This document shows positions 44,380 through 56,026 of a DNA stretch of 64,000 nucleotides, piece after piece. Position 1 is the first letter of the stretch. Every line of letters begins with the position of its first letter. The translations under genes were made by a program, and so were the position numbers. The DNA is taken from the NCBI RefSeq assembly GCF_000006405.1, contig NW_003205565.1:218015-282014 (forward strand). The letters run 5' to 3'. This DNA comes from Perkinsus marinus ATCC 50983. Taxonomy: Eukaryota > Perkinsozoa > Perkinsida > Perkinsidae. The notes below the pieces were generated by a model. It saw only the letters and a program-made list of their open reading frames with translations. It searched no databases and had not been told where the DNA came from.

Positions 44380-47188
44380 TTACCAGCACACAGATACGGT
44401 CGCCGATGAGAATCTATAGTAGGAAGGAATGGTAAAGCGAAACGATCTGGATCGGTCTCTTCTCACAAGTTCAACTTCATCGCCAACTTCTGGCAGTAGC
44501 GACTCCTCCAGTTTCCTCCACTGCCGACCGTCGTAGAAGGTTGTGTACAACGTGCGTCGTTGACTAGTGTTCACCTTATTTCTACTGGAACTGCTGAAGT
44601 TGTATCCAAAGAGACAAATATCTGAAAAATGACCATGTGAAACGTACATATCATTATGAACGAGTGACAAGGCACAGCGTTGTGATTGGACCCCTACTTT
44701 TCTTTCCGGGTATCTCATGAAAGTCGTCTCGTGTAGAGAATCCGATGCCGAACATTCCATGGTGACCATCATCCGTGGGAAAACTTTGTACACCTCTCAC
44801 CGAAACTTTGAAAGACCTACACGGTTGAATAAGTCACTGACAACGATTATCAGTAATCATTATCATTATCATGATCTCGAGTTATCAGTCGAGATTCTCG
44901 ACTGTGGAGAGCCCCATTCACCTGTAGACGTCTTGACCGTTGCGTCCGCCAATTAGCTCTGCCAAGGGAGCGTGTGTCACTGCCCATGATACTCCACAAG
45001 GATCATCGCAGGGCAGTCGGTGTCCAGGAGCCCTCAGAAACACCCTCTGGCCTTGACAGCGGATCGCGCTTGAAGCCCTGATGACAAACACTACATACGA
45101 AAACCGTTGAACTCGTCGTTGAGAGTTGTTCTGATAAGGAAGAATTTTGTTACTGGGAGGATGTTATGTATTGTTTCATGTTTTTGGTATTATAAACCAT
45201 TGGGGTTCCACCCGTTTAACGTGAAGTGGTGTAATACTGCATGCCAACTATAAGACGTATATGTTTCCGCGACCGATAACACCATTGTTTTCCGCCAAGT
45301 GAAATATGCTTTTCACTAGTGTTTCTCATTTCACGGGTGAAACTCCATTATATGTTTTCATTCTGTTTTGTCATACATTTCGTGTTCCCTAGAGGACCCT
45401 TGGAAAGGCTCATGGGGTATGTACAATACCAGTAAGGATATTTTACGTCGGCTATCCTCAACCAAAACTCACCCTCGCATCATTTTCCGGTCTCCACGTG
45501 GTTCGCTGCTAAAGCTTGTCACAGACGACACGCTACTACTGCTGTAGCTGCTCTCCTGGAGAAAGTCCATCGACTTCTGGAAGACTTTGGCCGCCGATAT
45601 GGGCACATCTGGTGCTCGAGGATGCGTTGTGGCAGACCTATACACAAGTGAAGTATCACTAGTGGGATACTTTCCATTACCTCGTCATCAGCAATGAGTG
45701 CCTCGGTTCAGGACTTTCGCCCGAAATCACAGAATCGCGGCTGTATGTGGTGTTACTCAGTGTGTGGACACCGTGCTCTCCAACACCTCGTCCCACACCG
45801 GGTTCAACCGAGAGTGTGCTAAGACTATTTTCGCCCCCAAGGACTTCCTCAGGAATAACGGGACAAGCATCGCCCAGCTTCGCTCCGCCAGAGAGTTTAA
45901 ATTTTCTGAATTCTTCCCAGCCACGTACTCTTTCCCTCAAAGTTAGCCATTTCCCCTCAGACATACGTAGACTGAGTCTGAGCGTTGACCTCCCGACCAC
46001 TTCCAGAAAGATACCCAAAGATCCTCGCGCACTCGCTAGATTATACCGCCTTACATCGAGACCAGCGGTGTCGGACACTACTAGCTTCGTGTCTCTCGTG
46101 TTTATCGTGAAGGTCCGGTTTCCAAGTAATAAAGCGTGGCTCGCATCGCCCGAAAGCATCCACAACAAGGAAAAAAATTTTCCACGGCTGATGGGTCCGA
46201 GTTTAGACCTTTTCCCTATGGGAGGCAGCACTGAAATGACCGATGGTGTGCTGCAGTAGACTCTTCCGCGCCCCCGCAGCCGCAGCTCGCCGACGGGCTT
46301 GGCGTTTCCATCAGTATGAAGACGCCACAAGCCAGAGTTTATAGAAACCAGACAACATGTCCCTACCGGGAATCGAACCCGCATCTCCCCGCCTTCCAAT
46401 GTTGCCTTCAGTACAAGATTCTCATGGCGTCTCACGACAAATTGCTTCATACCATCCCCGGCTAAAATCTCTCTGAATTTGATCCACTGTCTCCAGCCTC
46501 GGAAATAAGACTGTATTCTTATGGCAGCCCTCCGAATCCTCCAAAGTCTCTGTATAAAAGTGAGCGCCCACTCCAGTCGTTTTGCTAGCATTTGCGATAT
46601 TCTAGACCGGACTTGACCCCCTCTATGAACGGCCTGGATCAATTTCGCTGCTCGAATTCTCCTCCGCGCTCGCGTTAGGAGCATCTTAGCTCCAGTAGCT
46701 GCTACTGTAAGCGCTCGGAACCTCCGACGGCGTCTTGCACGGACGTTTAGGATTCGACGCACTACTATTCCACGGAAGACAGCCTGGAGTTTCACAGCAG
46801 CTTCCGTGCGTCTCCAACGCTCTCGCCATACTTCGACATCGTTTCCACCCCGGAGAGATTTCCGGGAGGCGTGATTCGATGTTGTTCGCTCTTTTTCTAA
46901 CGCGGGAACTAACCCCAACCTGGCACGGTTCCTCAACAATCGCAGCGGCGAGCGGCTCCTCTCGGGGGAGGTTTTTCTCTCTCTGCTTTTGTGTTTCCGT
47001 CGCGAAGACCGATCTGACGCTTCGCGAGAGCGAGAAGTTTCCAACGACTCGACGAGCTCTTCAGCGGTTACGTCCGATTTGAGCCTCGATTTTCCCTTTG
47101 AGGACTCTTTTCTCGGCTTTCGCCGACCTCGGCTTTCTTCAACTGTGACATGCAGTGTCGTCGGAGGAGCAAAGTGGACGCGGCTCAT
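44380..47188 (-). CDS. IQ-motif protein with beta-rich C-terminal region, unknown
   Basis: Exon 1 (45681-47188), exon 2 (45473-45637), exon 3 (44922-45077), a block from about 44815 (VSVRGVQSFPTDDGHHGMFG) and a last block to 44380 (TLYTTFYDGRQWRKLEE) join in frame. The N-terminus is basic, with Ser/Arg-rich segments. Residues about 130-250 hold four IQ-like calmodulin-binding motifs: AAVKLQAVFRGIVVRR, AAKLIQAVHRGGQVRSR, ALTFIQRLWRIRR and AAIRIQSYFRGWRQW. The rest resembles repeating beta-strand units with Gly turns (VGTCCLVSINSGLWRLHTDG, LEVVGRSTLRLSLRMSEGKW), perhaps a fascin-like beta-trefoil. It is probably a calmodulin- or myosin-light-chain-binding cytoskeletal protein. A MITE sits in the exon 2-3 intron. 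The 3' end is approximate. Confidence 0.65.
45203..45346 (+). mobile_element. MITE-like element, copy 3
   Basis: Begins GGGGTTCCACCCGTTTAACG (with CGTGAAGTGGTGTAATAC next) and ends TCACGGGTGAAACTCC. Same family as the copies near 34.2 and 34.9 kb but with a longer centre (about 144 bp). It is in an intron of the IQ-motif gene. Confidence 0.65.
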
Positions 47189-47631
47189 AAGTTTAGAACT
47201 GAGAGCACTTCAGAAATGCCACTTCTTCGGCAAGCAACTTCCTCTCGCAGTTCGGAAATCGGTGCATACGCGTGCGCCCAACTAATCGATATCGGTGCTC
47301 GTGTTGAAATTTGAAGGGCAACTTCGGGCCTCGAAGTTCGAGGCTGGGTCATCGTATCGGTGAAGGCGCTCGAACGCCCTGAGATCCTTAAAATAACAAT
47401 TTCGATCCAAGAGGTAAGATCAAAATCCTGGGTCGGATCTGGAAATTAGATTCCCCGGGCTCGGAGTATTCACTTGGGATTCATAAGGGGCTGAGGCTGA
47501 ATGGCTCGCTTCCATACGTGGTACGTAGAATATGGGATATAGCGGCTAGTAGACCCACCACTGCTCCAGCACAATAGGAGCAGCTCCAGGAAGGAGTTAC
47601 GTCTTAGACCAGCACCCGAAATGGTTCCTGA
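47189..47631. other. Divergent promoter region (IQ gene and LicD-like gene)
   Basis: No coding block. It separates two divergently transcribed genes. Confidence 0.5.
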
Positions 47632-49578
47632 ATGGGTCTTCCTTGTAACTTGATAGTCAAGATGACATCGGTCACGTCAGACTGTGCTTCGAAGGTGGTC
47701 ACTTCCGCCCGCCTTTTCCTCTGGAGCATTGTCGTCATCGGAACATGTAAGCTGTTTTCTGGTTCTTCCCACTGGAAAGCAGCTTGCTCAGGTTCCCTCT
47801 TGTTACGGCCTGCCAGATGGTACTTCCTTCCCTCCGACTCCACGATTGCTCTCGAGACCAATCTTTCGGAAGAACCCATTAGCAGGGGTTGCGCCAAATA
47901 TTTCCCATCTTATCGGTTCGCTGCTACCAAGCCCAACTTCACATGCCCGTTCCACGACGTTGTTCGGGGCATGATTGGAGACAACATTCTATGTGGCGGA
48001 TTTCCACAGACCTTGAATCACTCGATAGCATACATTCCTCCTGATCCGGACACTTTCTGCAATCTAGAACCGATACCCCCGATGTGCCTTGAGGAATCCT
48101 TCCGCCTTGTGAAGAGCCGAGACCGCGCTTCTGATGCTCCCAGCTTCGAGGACGACGAGTATACGCCTTTCATGGAGTACCAGAGCGATAGGTGTGCAGC
48201 AAAGACGGTCGAGGTCATGGATTTATCGCAGATATAGATTCGCCTTGCACGTGCTTGAGCACATCGGGTGTGGCCTCAGGTGTGTGTTTGAGCCCGAATA
48301 TACTGACCGTCACCGACCATAAACAGATATTGGATCGTACAAGGAAACGCGATTTCTATCATACGCCACGGCGCGTTTTTCGGCCACATGCCGAAAGGGA
48401 AATGGGACTTGGTTGACTCAGACTTGGACATCAATATCGTACTGCCCAAAGCTAAAACGACGGGTAGTGGAAAATTCAACAGATCGTTCCAGTGGTGATC
48501 GGTGAGCAGGATTGACGTTACGGCACGTGTTTAATCACCTCCAACATAGCGGGGGACGCATAAGCTGTAACGGAAAGGGCTTTTCTGAGAAGACCGTGTG
48601 AGCTTTAACCGGCTTTCGGCGCATACTCATCATCACTAGCTTCGTGCGAGGTAGCCATTGCTGGGTGCTCTGTCCGAAGGGTCCGAAAGAGTATGGTTTG
48701 ACGCAGCCGTGGAAACACCTGTCGGGCGGCAAGGAATGCCTTATTGCGGAAAACTGCGCCGCTGATTCTGACAAGAACTGTGGAGCGGTTGAGCTCAAGT
48801 GGGGATGCCCTGACTTGTGGACTCCAGTTTTGCTCATGTTTCAGACTCGTACGGGACGCGGCGGTTTTGGAGGACGTCTTCCCACTACATCGGGTTTGGT
48901 CCGGTTTGCCTCCAAGGCAGGAATACCCGGTGTGGGTGGCTAACAACATAATTCGCGACGCGAAAGCTCGATCCACTCTTGTTGGGTCGTCTTGCTTGCC
49001 CTTGCACGACAAGCCTCTGAACGTGAGCTCATTCTCAAGGCTCGGGCTCTTCGTGACGAAGCATGTTTCGTATTCGCTTCCAAAACGATAGAGATAGCAC
49101 GCCAGTGAATTGCAATATAGAGAAGGCAATGTTCAAGAGCGTAAATGACGGCGTGTTGTTGGCAACTAGTGTGCACACAACCCTGCTCCTATTTCCGATC
49201 TTCAGGGACCATCCAACATGCCTGCTTTGGCCAGGAAGCACTGCAATAGGTATGAACAACGGCTCGGGCCTGAAAAGTACAATGCACGGTGCGAGCGAGC
49301 TCCGCGTTTGAGTACAGAGGAGCTCAGTGAATTGGTTGTCCGCGCTGAGCGATTGAATAAGCGAGGAATGCCGAGTTTCTGGGATGCATTCGTGGCGATG
49401 CTTACGACGAAGCAGTTCGGAGGATGCGCGAAACAAATGCCTGACCAGCTGCCTGACCTGGGGAAACTGCAACTGTGAGATCTATGTCTTGGACATGATG
49501 GGGACTGAGCGCGACAACTTCTTCCATATCGTGCCGAGCTTCTCGTCCCAGGTTCGACTCGCGTGCAACACGGAGTAA
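47632..49578 (+). CDS. LicD/fukutin-family type II membrane protein
   Basis: LicD-fold proteins transfer phosphocholine or other phospho-groups to glycans (bacterial LicD, fukutin/FKRP). The start at 47632 or the in-frame Met at 47662 gives a signal anchor (RLFLWSIVVIGTCKLF) and then a Cys-containing luminal region (KPNFTCPFHD, DPDTFCNLEPIPPMC). After a 40-nt intron (48192-48231) and a 47-nt intron (48280-48326), the LicD core reads YWIVQGNAISIIRHGAFF and then DLVDSDLDINIVLP, matching the family pattern of a Tyr-Trp strand, an Arg-His helix and a D-x-D-x-D-I/V metal motif. Later blocks (about 48655-48807; 48854-49091, ending SLPKR; 49218-49578) continue with probable short introns. Substrate unknown; the location is likely Golgi lumen. 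Exons after 48475 are tentative. Confidence 0.65.
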
Positions 49579-51090
49579 AGCAGTTGATAGCAACTCGTCG
49601 CGTTCCGACGTTGAGCTCTCTTGGATCGATGAGAAACCATTGGTTTAGACGACATTATATTTCTATCATGTTTTCTCAATGATCGAGTGTACTACTTGAT
49701 GTCCTCGTCCGCTTGCGTTATACGAGTAAGAGTCGCAGTATGCCATACTGAGTATGGGTGAAGAATCTGCATCCGACGTACAGCTACGGCGAACATAAGA
49801 AATGTTTGCCTCCTAGGAAAGGTAGCCCAAGCTAGGATATGGACTTTTCGAGTCTGGAAGATGATGCGTCTGGTCGAGGAGGAGTTTTCCTTCGTCGAAG
49901 AATCTCATTTGAACTTGGAATCTAACGTTGTTGTTCGTTATGTTACGACTTTTGGAATGTTTGCGATACTCTTCCGTGATCCTACGAAGTTGCTCTTCAG
50001 TAGGTGTACGTGGAAATAGGATAACACATCGTACTCAATAACTCTCGGATCGCACTAGTAACCTGTAGTTACATTAATGTCAGCTTTCTATATGTCGCTA
50101 GGCACACTGATCTTTCGTCTACGTTGTACCTCACTCTCGGAGTATTATAATAACTTGTCGTCATCTTTGGGTGTTCCCCGACTTTTACCCACCCGCGTTT
50201 GTGTGAATGCACTCTCCATACTGAAATGTTACATTCAAGTTTGACACGATCAAAAGTAAGTTAGACACGGTTGAAAACGTTTCATCCAACTTTGAGAATA
50301 CATGCTCAACTTTGACTCCTGGTTGGTTAATCTGAACTAAATTGCCGAACCCCATGGAGTATGCAGCGCTACGAGATGCATCGACAACATTCTGAGATGC
50401 CTTGAAATGTGATCAGTTTTGAAATATTCCAAACGGGTTGATGGCCAGCAAAATCGATATCATTCGAGCACTTCAGATAATTATACTCATCCGTATCAAG
50501 GACGAACCCAGCCACTCGTAGGCCCCCCACTGCAACACAAATCACCACCGCGAACTAGAGTAGGCGACCCAACTACATCCTATTAGAAATCTTTACGATC
50601 TCACAGGCGATTGGCAGTATGCAATGCGATAGAAAGGAATGCCGATGCATAAGGAGTAACCAGCTCGCTTCGAAACCAGATAGAGCATCAAACTCCGACT
50701 ACATTCGGGACGTAAGGCAGTTCTAACGATTTCCATAATGAGAAAGACTGTGCAAGCCCAAATGGCTCCCATTCTGGGCATAAAATTGCACAGCGTACTT
50801 GCAATGAGCACAGCACTCCAGATACATCTAGTAGAGAACCAGATGCTGTGATTAGATATCGTCAGCAGATAGATGAACGCTCAACGTATAATGTACAACG
50901 TCATGTCCAGAAAAGACGGAGTGAGCAAAGTGGGCTTGACGCCACAGATACAACCACGGACAGCGATACCTTCCATCAAGCTAACAGAATGAGTATTCAC
51001 AATGCAGCTCATCGAAGTCAGAGAAGAATAGTACCATACAAGGAGAGAACAAAACCATACAAAAAATAACTTCAGAATATCCATCAACTC
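49579..51090. other. 1.5-kb region without a supported gene
   Basis: Only short ORFs, including a 72-codon minus ORF at 50593-50811 with hydrophobic stretches, none convincing. Near 50225-50325 there are several variants of CAACTTTGA/AAGTTTGACACG, a loose local repetition. No RNA gene seen. Confidence 0.4.
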
Positions 51091-51690
51091 TTAGTGAGCC
51101 ATAGGGCACTTGCTTTCTTCTTGTACGGGAGGCAAGTCAAAGCCTGCAATGTGCGGGGCAGTGTGAGAGACCTTCACCTCGGACTCCGTGCGGTTGCGAA
51201 ACAACCTCATAGGACATTCACCATGTTGAGGGCCTTCTTCAGCGCGGTTCTCGGTGAAGGGGCCATAGGCTGCCATGAAGACACAGAGGCCGTGGATATA
51301 AGGCTCCACAAACTCCCGAGGTAGGTTGAACTCCTCACAAGCCTTGAACTGCATACGAAGCCAACGATTTCGCTGTGCCTGAGTGAACCCAGCTCCAACG
51401 TAACCAGCCTCCTTAGGAGCCGTTGCACGGTGAGGGCAGTGTTGGGCCTTCTTATGCATAGTGTTGATCATCCTGGTACCACCACGCTTAGTCATTTCAT
51501 CATCAAGACCAAGAGCAGTGAATATCCAGCGACAGAACATCATGTAGTGAGGTTCCTCTTTGTCCTCGTACAAGCAACCGAGAATGGGGTCTTCAAACGA
51601 CAACTCATAGAATCTTTTCGCAACCATGAGCACAGCCTCTCGACCTCCCACGCGGTCGGCCAAATCAGCAGGGAAAAGACGCATTACCAT
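51091..51690 (-). CDS. Truncated haemoglobin (2-on-2 globin), probably group II
   Basis: Intronless, 199 aa. The globin core covers about residues 10-140: DRVGGREAVLMVAKRFYELS (helices A-B), FEDPILGCLYEDKEE, MFCRWIFTALG, a His-rich F region (MHKKAQHCPHRA) that should supply the proximal haem His, and FTQAQRNRWLRMQFKACEE, where the Trp of RNRWL matches the Trp G8 typical of group II. The C-terminal 60 residues are an extension beyond the usual 120-135 aa, ending CPMAH. Such proteins bind O2 or NO or detoxify reactive nitrogen species. The start used here is the first Met; a start at MRLFPADLADRVGG is equally possible. Subgroup assignment is tentative. Confidence 0.85.
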   Translation of the reverse strand: MVMRLFPADLADRVGGREAVLMVAKRFYELSFEDPILGCLYEDKEEPHYMMFCRWIFTALGLDDEMTKRGGTRMINTMHKKAQHCPHRATAPKEAGYVGAGFTQAQRNRWLRMQFKACEEFNLPREFVEPYIHGLCVFMAAYGPFTENRAEEGPQHGECPMRLFRNRTESEVKVSHTAPHIAGFDLPPVQEESKCPMAH

Positions 51691-52927
51691 ACTGAAGAAA
51701 AGAAAGATAGACCTATGATGTAATCAACCAGTGTGAAGTGATAGCGGAGAGGCTTGTTGACAATGAGCATTCGCGGGTGCTGCATGACGTACGCATGCGT
51801 TCAATCTTGCCAATCTTGCGAACTTGAGGCTATTTTAGTGAGGCGTCACGTGTCTAGACAGGGGCCTTTTTCACAAGGAAAGCTCCTTAAGGTGCGCCTT
51901 GATTTCAGGAGCAAGGGGCAAGGAGCCTTCACCTAACCGTACTCCTATCCCGCAGATCGTAAGGATGTGACAGCGCCGTGCAATGAAAGCGTGAGGAACC
52001 TCGCAATTATCGCTCCTATACTGAGATCACTGCCGTTGATCTCAATGTGTAGGGAAGAGAATTGAGGCGTGTGCGTGACCACGCGTCATAAGGCAAATGA
52101 ATGCGGATATGATAACAGAGTGATGCTCATGGACTAGGACTCGCACTAATCACTACATTAATGAGATCGGGCATCTCTATTAGAGATCATCAGGTAGCTG
52201 ACAGCTACGCCCCGAATAGTGAGTCTCCAGCGAAGCCAGTCGGCCGTTCATTGTTTCTCACGACCGTTACTCACGATCATTGCTCACAATCGTTATCTGT
52301 TGAAATTTTTTAACTGTTGGGAAGTTTCTAGGGTAGAGCTGATTGGCATATAGCTGGCTTGAGTACCCTGTTCAGCTTATGTGCCTTCATCCTCGCTGCA
52401 TATTTTGCTCCATAACGTCTGTTCGGCGACCCTGACTCTGGTGTAACAGGCCATGTTGCGCTTAAAAATGGTGAAACAAGGCGTAGGAGAAATCCTTTTC
52501 CGGGCTCAATATAGTTTATGACTGGAAATCGAGGGTCCACAGATCACATTCGAGTCGTTCGAATAGTCATTCTGTATATCGAATAGAATGTTATTAAGGT
52601 TTTAGGTTTTATAAGTCTATGGGGCGCTAGATAGTATGGGCCTTGACCGCATGAACTACGGGTGTTGGGCTAGTGAGAGGAATTCCCATTAGTTCCAGTT
52701 GAAGCGAGTGGTTCATTATATGAAACACTGCGAATCACGCCATACATAGGACGTCGGTATCGACTGTAACGACGTGAGCTGTGTGTTAGAAGATGTATGT
52801 GTTTAATGCACGTTCGATCATCGATGTATCCTCTTCACACATACTAGCACTTCTTCGTGGCGATCGATGCGGGTAGAATATTTCGTGACGTGAACATGCT
52901 AGTTGTGTCTGTTCGTCTCTGTTCACA
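51691..52927. other. Intergenic with a small tandem repeat
   Basis: At about 52256-52296 three 13-bp units (CTCACGACCGTTA, CTCACGATCATTG, CTCACAATCGTTA) follow one another. Otherwise nothing supported. The last few hundred bases should hold the START gene promoter. Confidence 0.45.
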
Positions 52928-53560
52928 ATGGAGGCCGTTAAAGATGCCCAGACCGTTCTGCTCGGATACGAAAAGGACGAGAGGTTCAAGTCCAGCGGCA
53001 AGTCAGGCGATGTTGAGCTGTCCGTTCGTCCCCCTACTGCTACCGAACGGCAGGTCGTATGCGGCAAGATGAGCTTTGGTAAGGACTATTCTATCCAACA
53101 GATCATGCAGTTTATCAATGATCTCACGGTTAAGGGGACCTGGGACAGTCAATTCCAGGATGGCAAGATACTAGAGACCTATATGAAATCGGACTCGCAG
53201 GAGTTCCTGCTGTGCTGGGCCGCTTACAAGAAGCAGTTGGGTGTATCGGGGCGTGACTTCGTGTATGAAGTTCTCACTGAAATGCTCTCTCCTACTCTTG
53301 GTGTTATCGCTACTCGCTCGGTGGAGAAGGCAGAATATCCGGAGCATAAGTTTTTGGACACTCATTGCAGAGGCTTCATCCACAATGCTGGGTATATCAT
53401 TCATGATGTCGAGGGAGAGAAGATGGTATCCTATTATAATCAGGTGGATTTGAGAGGTTTGATACCGACTTGGATCGTGAACAAAGTTCAGATTCAACAG
53501 CCTACTAGTCTAAAAGACACCTACAAGGCCCTCAGACAGTACAAGTTTAGCTCCCTCTAA
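52928..53560 (+). CDS. START-domain lipid-transfer-like protein, intronless paralogue
   Basis: 210 aa, a single exon almost wholly made of one START/SRPBCC fold. START domains bind sterols, phospholipids or ceramide in a hydrophobic tunnel. Features: MEAVKDAQTVLLGYEKD helix, VELSVRPP strand, a FINDLTVKGTWDSQF segment, WAAYKKQLGVSGRDFVYEVL, HCRGFIHNAGYIIHDVEG, and the typical late strand-helix VSYYNQVDLRGLIPTWIVNK leading to the C-terminal helix. The two multi-exon genes at 57.8-62.7 kb are paralogues (same VELM/VELS-RPP, GxIPTWIxNK and C-terminal helix) but have many introns and an extra myristoylated N-terminal region that this copy lacks. It may be a retrocopy or an ancestral single-exon form. 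Confidence 0.8.
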   Translation: MEAVKDAQTVLLGYEKDERFKSSGKSGDVELSVRPPTATERQVVCGKMSFGKDYSIQQIMQFINDLTVKGTWDSQFQDGKILETYMKSDSQEFLLCWAAYKKQLGVSGRDFVYEVLTEMLSPTLGVIATRSVEKAEYPEHKFLDTHCRGFIHNAGYIIHDVEGEKMVSYYNQVDLRGLIPTWIVNKVQIQQPTSLKDTYKALRQYKFSSL

Positions 53561-54537
53561 AGCCTAGTTGTTGCACTGACATGTTCATCGATGTCAGAAG
53601 TCTCATCAATACTATGGGTTGAACTCCGTCTAGTAGGCATCGTCCTTAGTTTTTTCTGGGCAGCTCATAGCGTCATCCGTATTTGAGGTCGGCCACTTCT
53701 CTTGGGGTCATGTGCAACCTCGGCGTATTACATTGTCGAGAGGCGGCTATGCGTTTTTGATTTTATTGTGGGGACAAGCTGCATATATCTCTCGCGAAGC
53801 TAACTTCTTATGAGCTCAACGTCGTTGTGTTATCAAGTCTATTTGTCCCTGACTCCATTGAGAGTCCGGATTATACTCAAGTGAACATTTCAAGATAATG
53901 ATCAATGATACACTCATGAAGTGACAAGTTTCACACGTGCTCTTTGAACTCCAAGATGACGAAGTGTACTCTCCATCACAACAGGGCTCGCGAGCATTAT
54001 GTGGTACGTAGGACTAATCAGACTAGTCACCAAGTAGAGTGGGACGAGAAACTACATTGACTAAGGGATGCACATGAATGATAGTAATGTATCCATCCCG
54101 TGCGTTTTGGAACACTATGAACTGCTTGCAACTTCTTGAATGATTACTGGCAGCGTAGATGAGTAATTAACGATGGGAAGTTTTTGGAAACGTCCTGGAT
54201 GCATTATGTTAATCTGAGGGATCGAGTTTCAGTTCCTTCAGATTCACCCGACGCCTACTTGTCAGCTCGAGCTTCTGTATTATAGTGCTTGACAGTTCTC
54301 GGAGAATGAATCGACGTACGAGATTGAGACTAGCTCCGCTCGCGAAGAGTCAGGAGTTAACTTTCGATCTCAGAACTCTCCATAGCAAGCACAGGTCAGC
54401 ATCGCAAATGAATCATCAGTGAAGACCTCTTCGTCTGTGCGGATGTGCTCTCGAAGTCACACCGTGGAGAAGATGTGTTTCCCTCCAACTAATAACTCGA
54501 CAGCTCTATTATGCAAAGAGTTAGACAGGCAATGATA
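53561..54537. other. Intergenic, convergent gene ends
   Basis: Nothing supported in about 1 kb between START-1 and the hydrolase gene. Confidence 0.5.
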
Positions 54538-55697
54538 TCAAACACCTGCTGCGAATCCGATTGTTTTCAAAAAGGATGTGATACTTGAATTCACCGTGGC
54601 CGGGAATTCCTGCATAACCTAACAGTAGAGGGAAGCAATGGAGACACCCATCGTCAGTATAGTAGAAATTCTCACCTGATGACCAGCTCTTTCAATAACC
54701 TCGAGATTGTGACGAACTCCCCCCTTGGAGGCCTCTTCAAGCGAGGCTCGTGTGTACTCCACTGGGGTGGCCTGAGAGGCAGCCATCGCACGCGAACGCT
54801 TATCGAACAGATTCTCACCTTATCGAGTTCGCCAACGATGAAGAGGCCCTTGATCTGGCTTCCTTGATGGTTTGAGGGAATTAGTATGTCCGTTCCCCAT
54901 TGAGTGTAGAAAGCCTTGTACATGTACACTGGATTCCTGGCACTGGCCTCCTTCTCTTGACGATATAAGTCAGGGCTTGCAGAAGGTCCAAGAAGAGCTG
55001 CTCGAAATTGGCGACCAACATATGGACGGATGAACCAAAGCCACCACCTAGGCTTGTCGAACTTGTTTCGAAGATGGGGGGCCCCGCGAGAGCTGAGCGT
55101 TTTGGCATTCGGCGAAGCGATACAGACGAAGCCAGATAACTTGAGAGTGTTCACCAGGTAACGATCCATGGATAGACCGAGGACAATCGCTGCCCCATAG
55201 GAATGACCGATGATGACACTTCCGGGAGTGGCGAACTTCTCGAGGAAGGCAACCACGTCGCTCTTGATCTGAGCAGTGTGGTAGGCCTTAGGGTCATCGG
55301 GCTTCTCGCTGGCTCCGCAACCGTAGAGATCTAGAGCTACCACCCGATGCCCTTGAGCGGTGAAGTGGTCTATTTGCGCCTCGAACTGTTGCATGCGTGC
55401 ACAGCTTCCATGGATGAAGATGAGCGCCGGGCGACCGGTCGAGACAGGCAGGTTTTCATACACAGCAATGCGGCGACCTGGTCTGATCTCGACGAATCTT
55501 ATGCAATCTTTGTGGCGGGCATAGAAACCGTCGACCAAGGCAGTGGCGGGACGGTCATAGAAGAGCCAGCGGGTCCATACGTGGTAGCCGAGCCTCAAGG
55601 CGATGACAGAGGCCAACCCACCAGCAACAACGGCACCAGCGGTCTTCAGCGCTTGCGGGGGTTGTGGTAGTTCTTTCAGAGAAGGTAACATCATCAC
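54538..55697 (-). CDS. Membrane-anchored alpha/beta hydrolase
   Basis: Exons 54819-55697, 54676-54771 and 54538-54618 join in frame to 351 aa; without splicing the frame would lose the catalytic His. An N-terminal hydrophobic segment (AGAVVAGGLASVIALRLGYH) should anchor it in a membrane. The hydrolase fold shows the oxyanion HG (LIFIHGSCARMQQF), DLYGCGASEKP, the nucleophile elbow GHSYGAA with catalytic Ser, the acid strand LFIVGELDK and the catalytic His in VIERAGHQ (exon 2). Order and spacing fit the abhydrolase/ABHD family, whose members act as lipases, esterases or acyltransferases. The substrate cannot be told from sequence. Confidence 0.85.
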
Positions 55698-56026
55698 GTA
55701 AACCTAACTAGCAGTTTCACCCCCTACCATATAATAACAGAGCCGTGACCGACTAACATCCCCTCTAAGACTGATGCTACTCAAAACTCATGAGACACAA
55801 CGTTCATATCATTCGGAGCACGTCGTGCAAGATTTTTCTTTCACTTTGAAACTCTCATGCGATGACATCAAAGGCTCTTCGATGAGTAGAACAGCTTCAC
55901 TCATCCCCTACCAGTGTCTAAGTAATGGAGAGCTGCGGAGAATAGCAGTCTAAGCACAGCCGTCCATGTGCTTAGCTAATACGGCCCTGCTGATGACGAG
56001 ATCAGTGTCTTCCAAGTTGTACTTTG
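55698..56026. other. Intergenic, upstream of the hydrolase gene
   Basis: Nothing supported. It should contain the hydrolase promoter. Confidence 0.5.

Noticed and set aside
46360-46400. tRNA T-arm match (GGTTCGATTCCCGG) on the minus strand
   Set aside because: It lies inside the well-supported coding exon of the IQ-motif gene (MRVRFPVGTCC) with no other tRNA feature, so it is probably coincidence.
47604-47897. 97-codon minus ORF
   Set aside because: It is the antisense of the signal-anchor exon of the LicD-like gene, whose downstream exons splice in frame.
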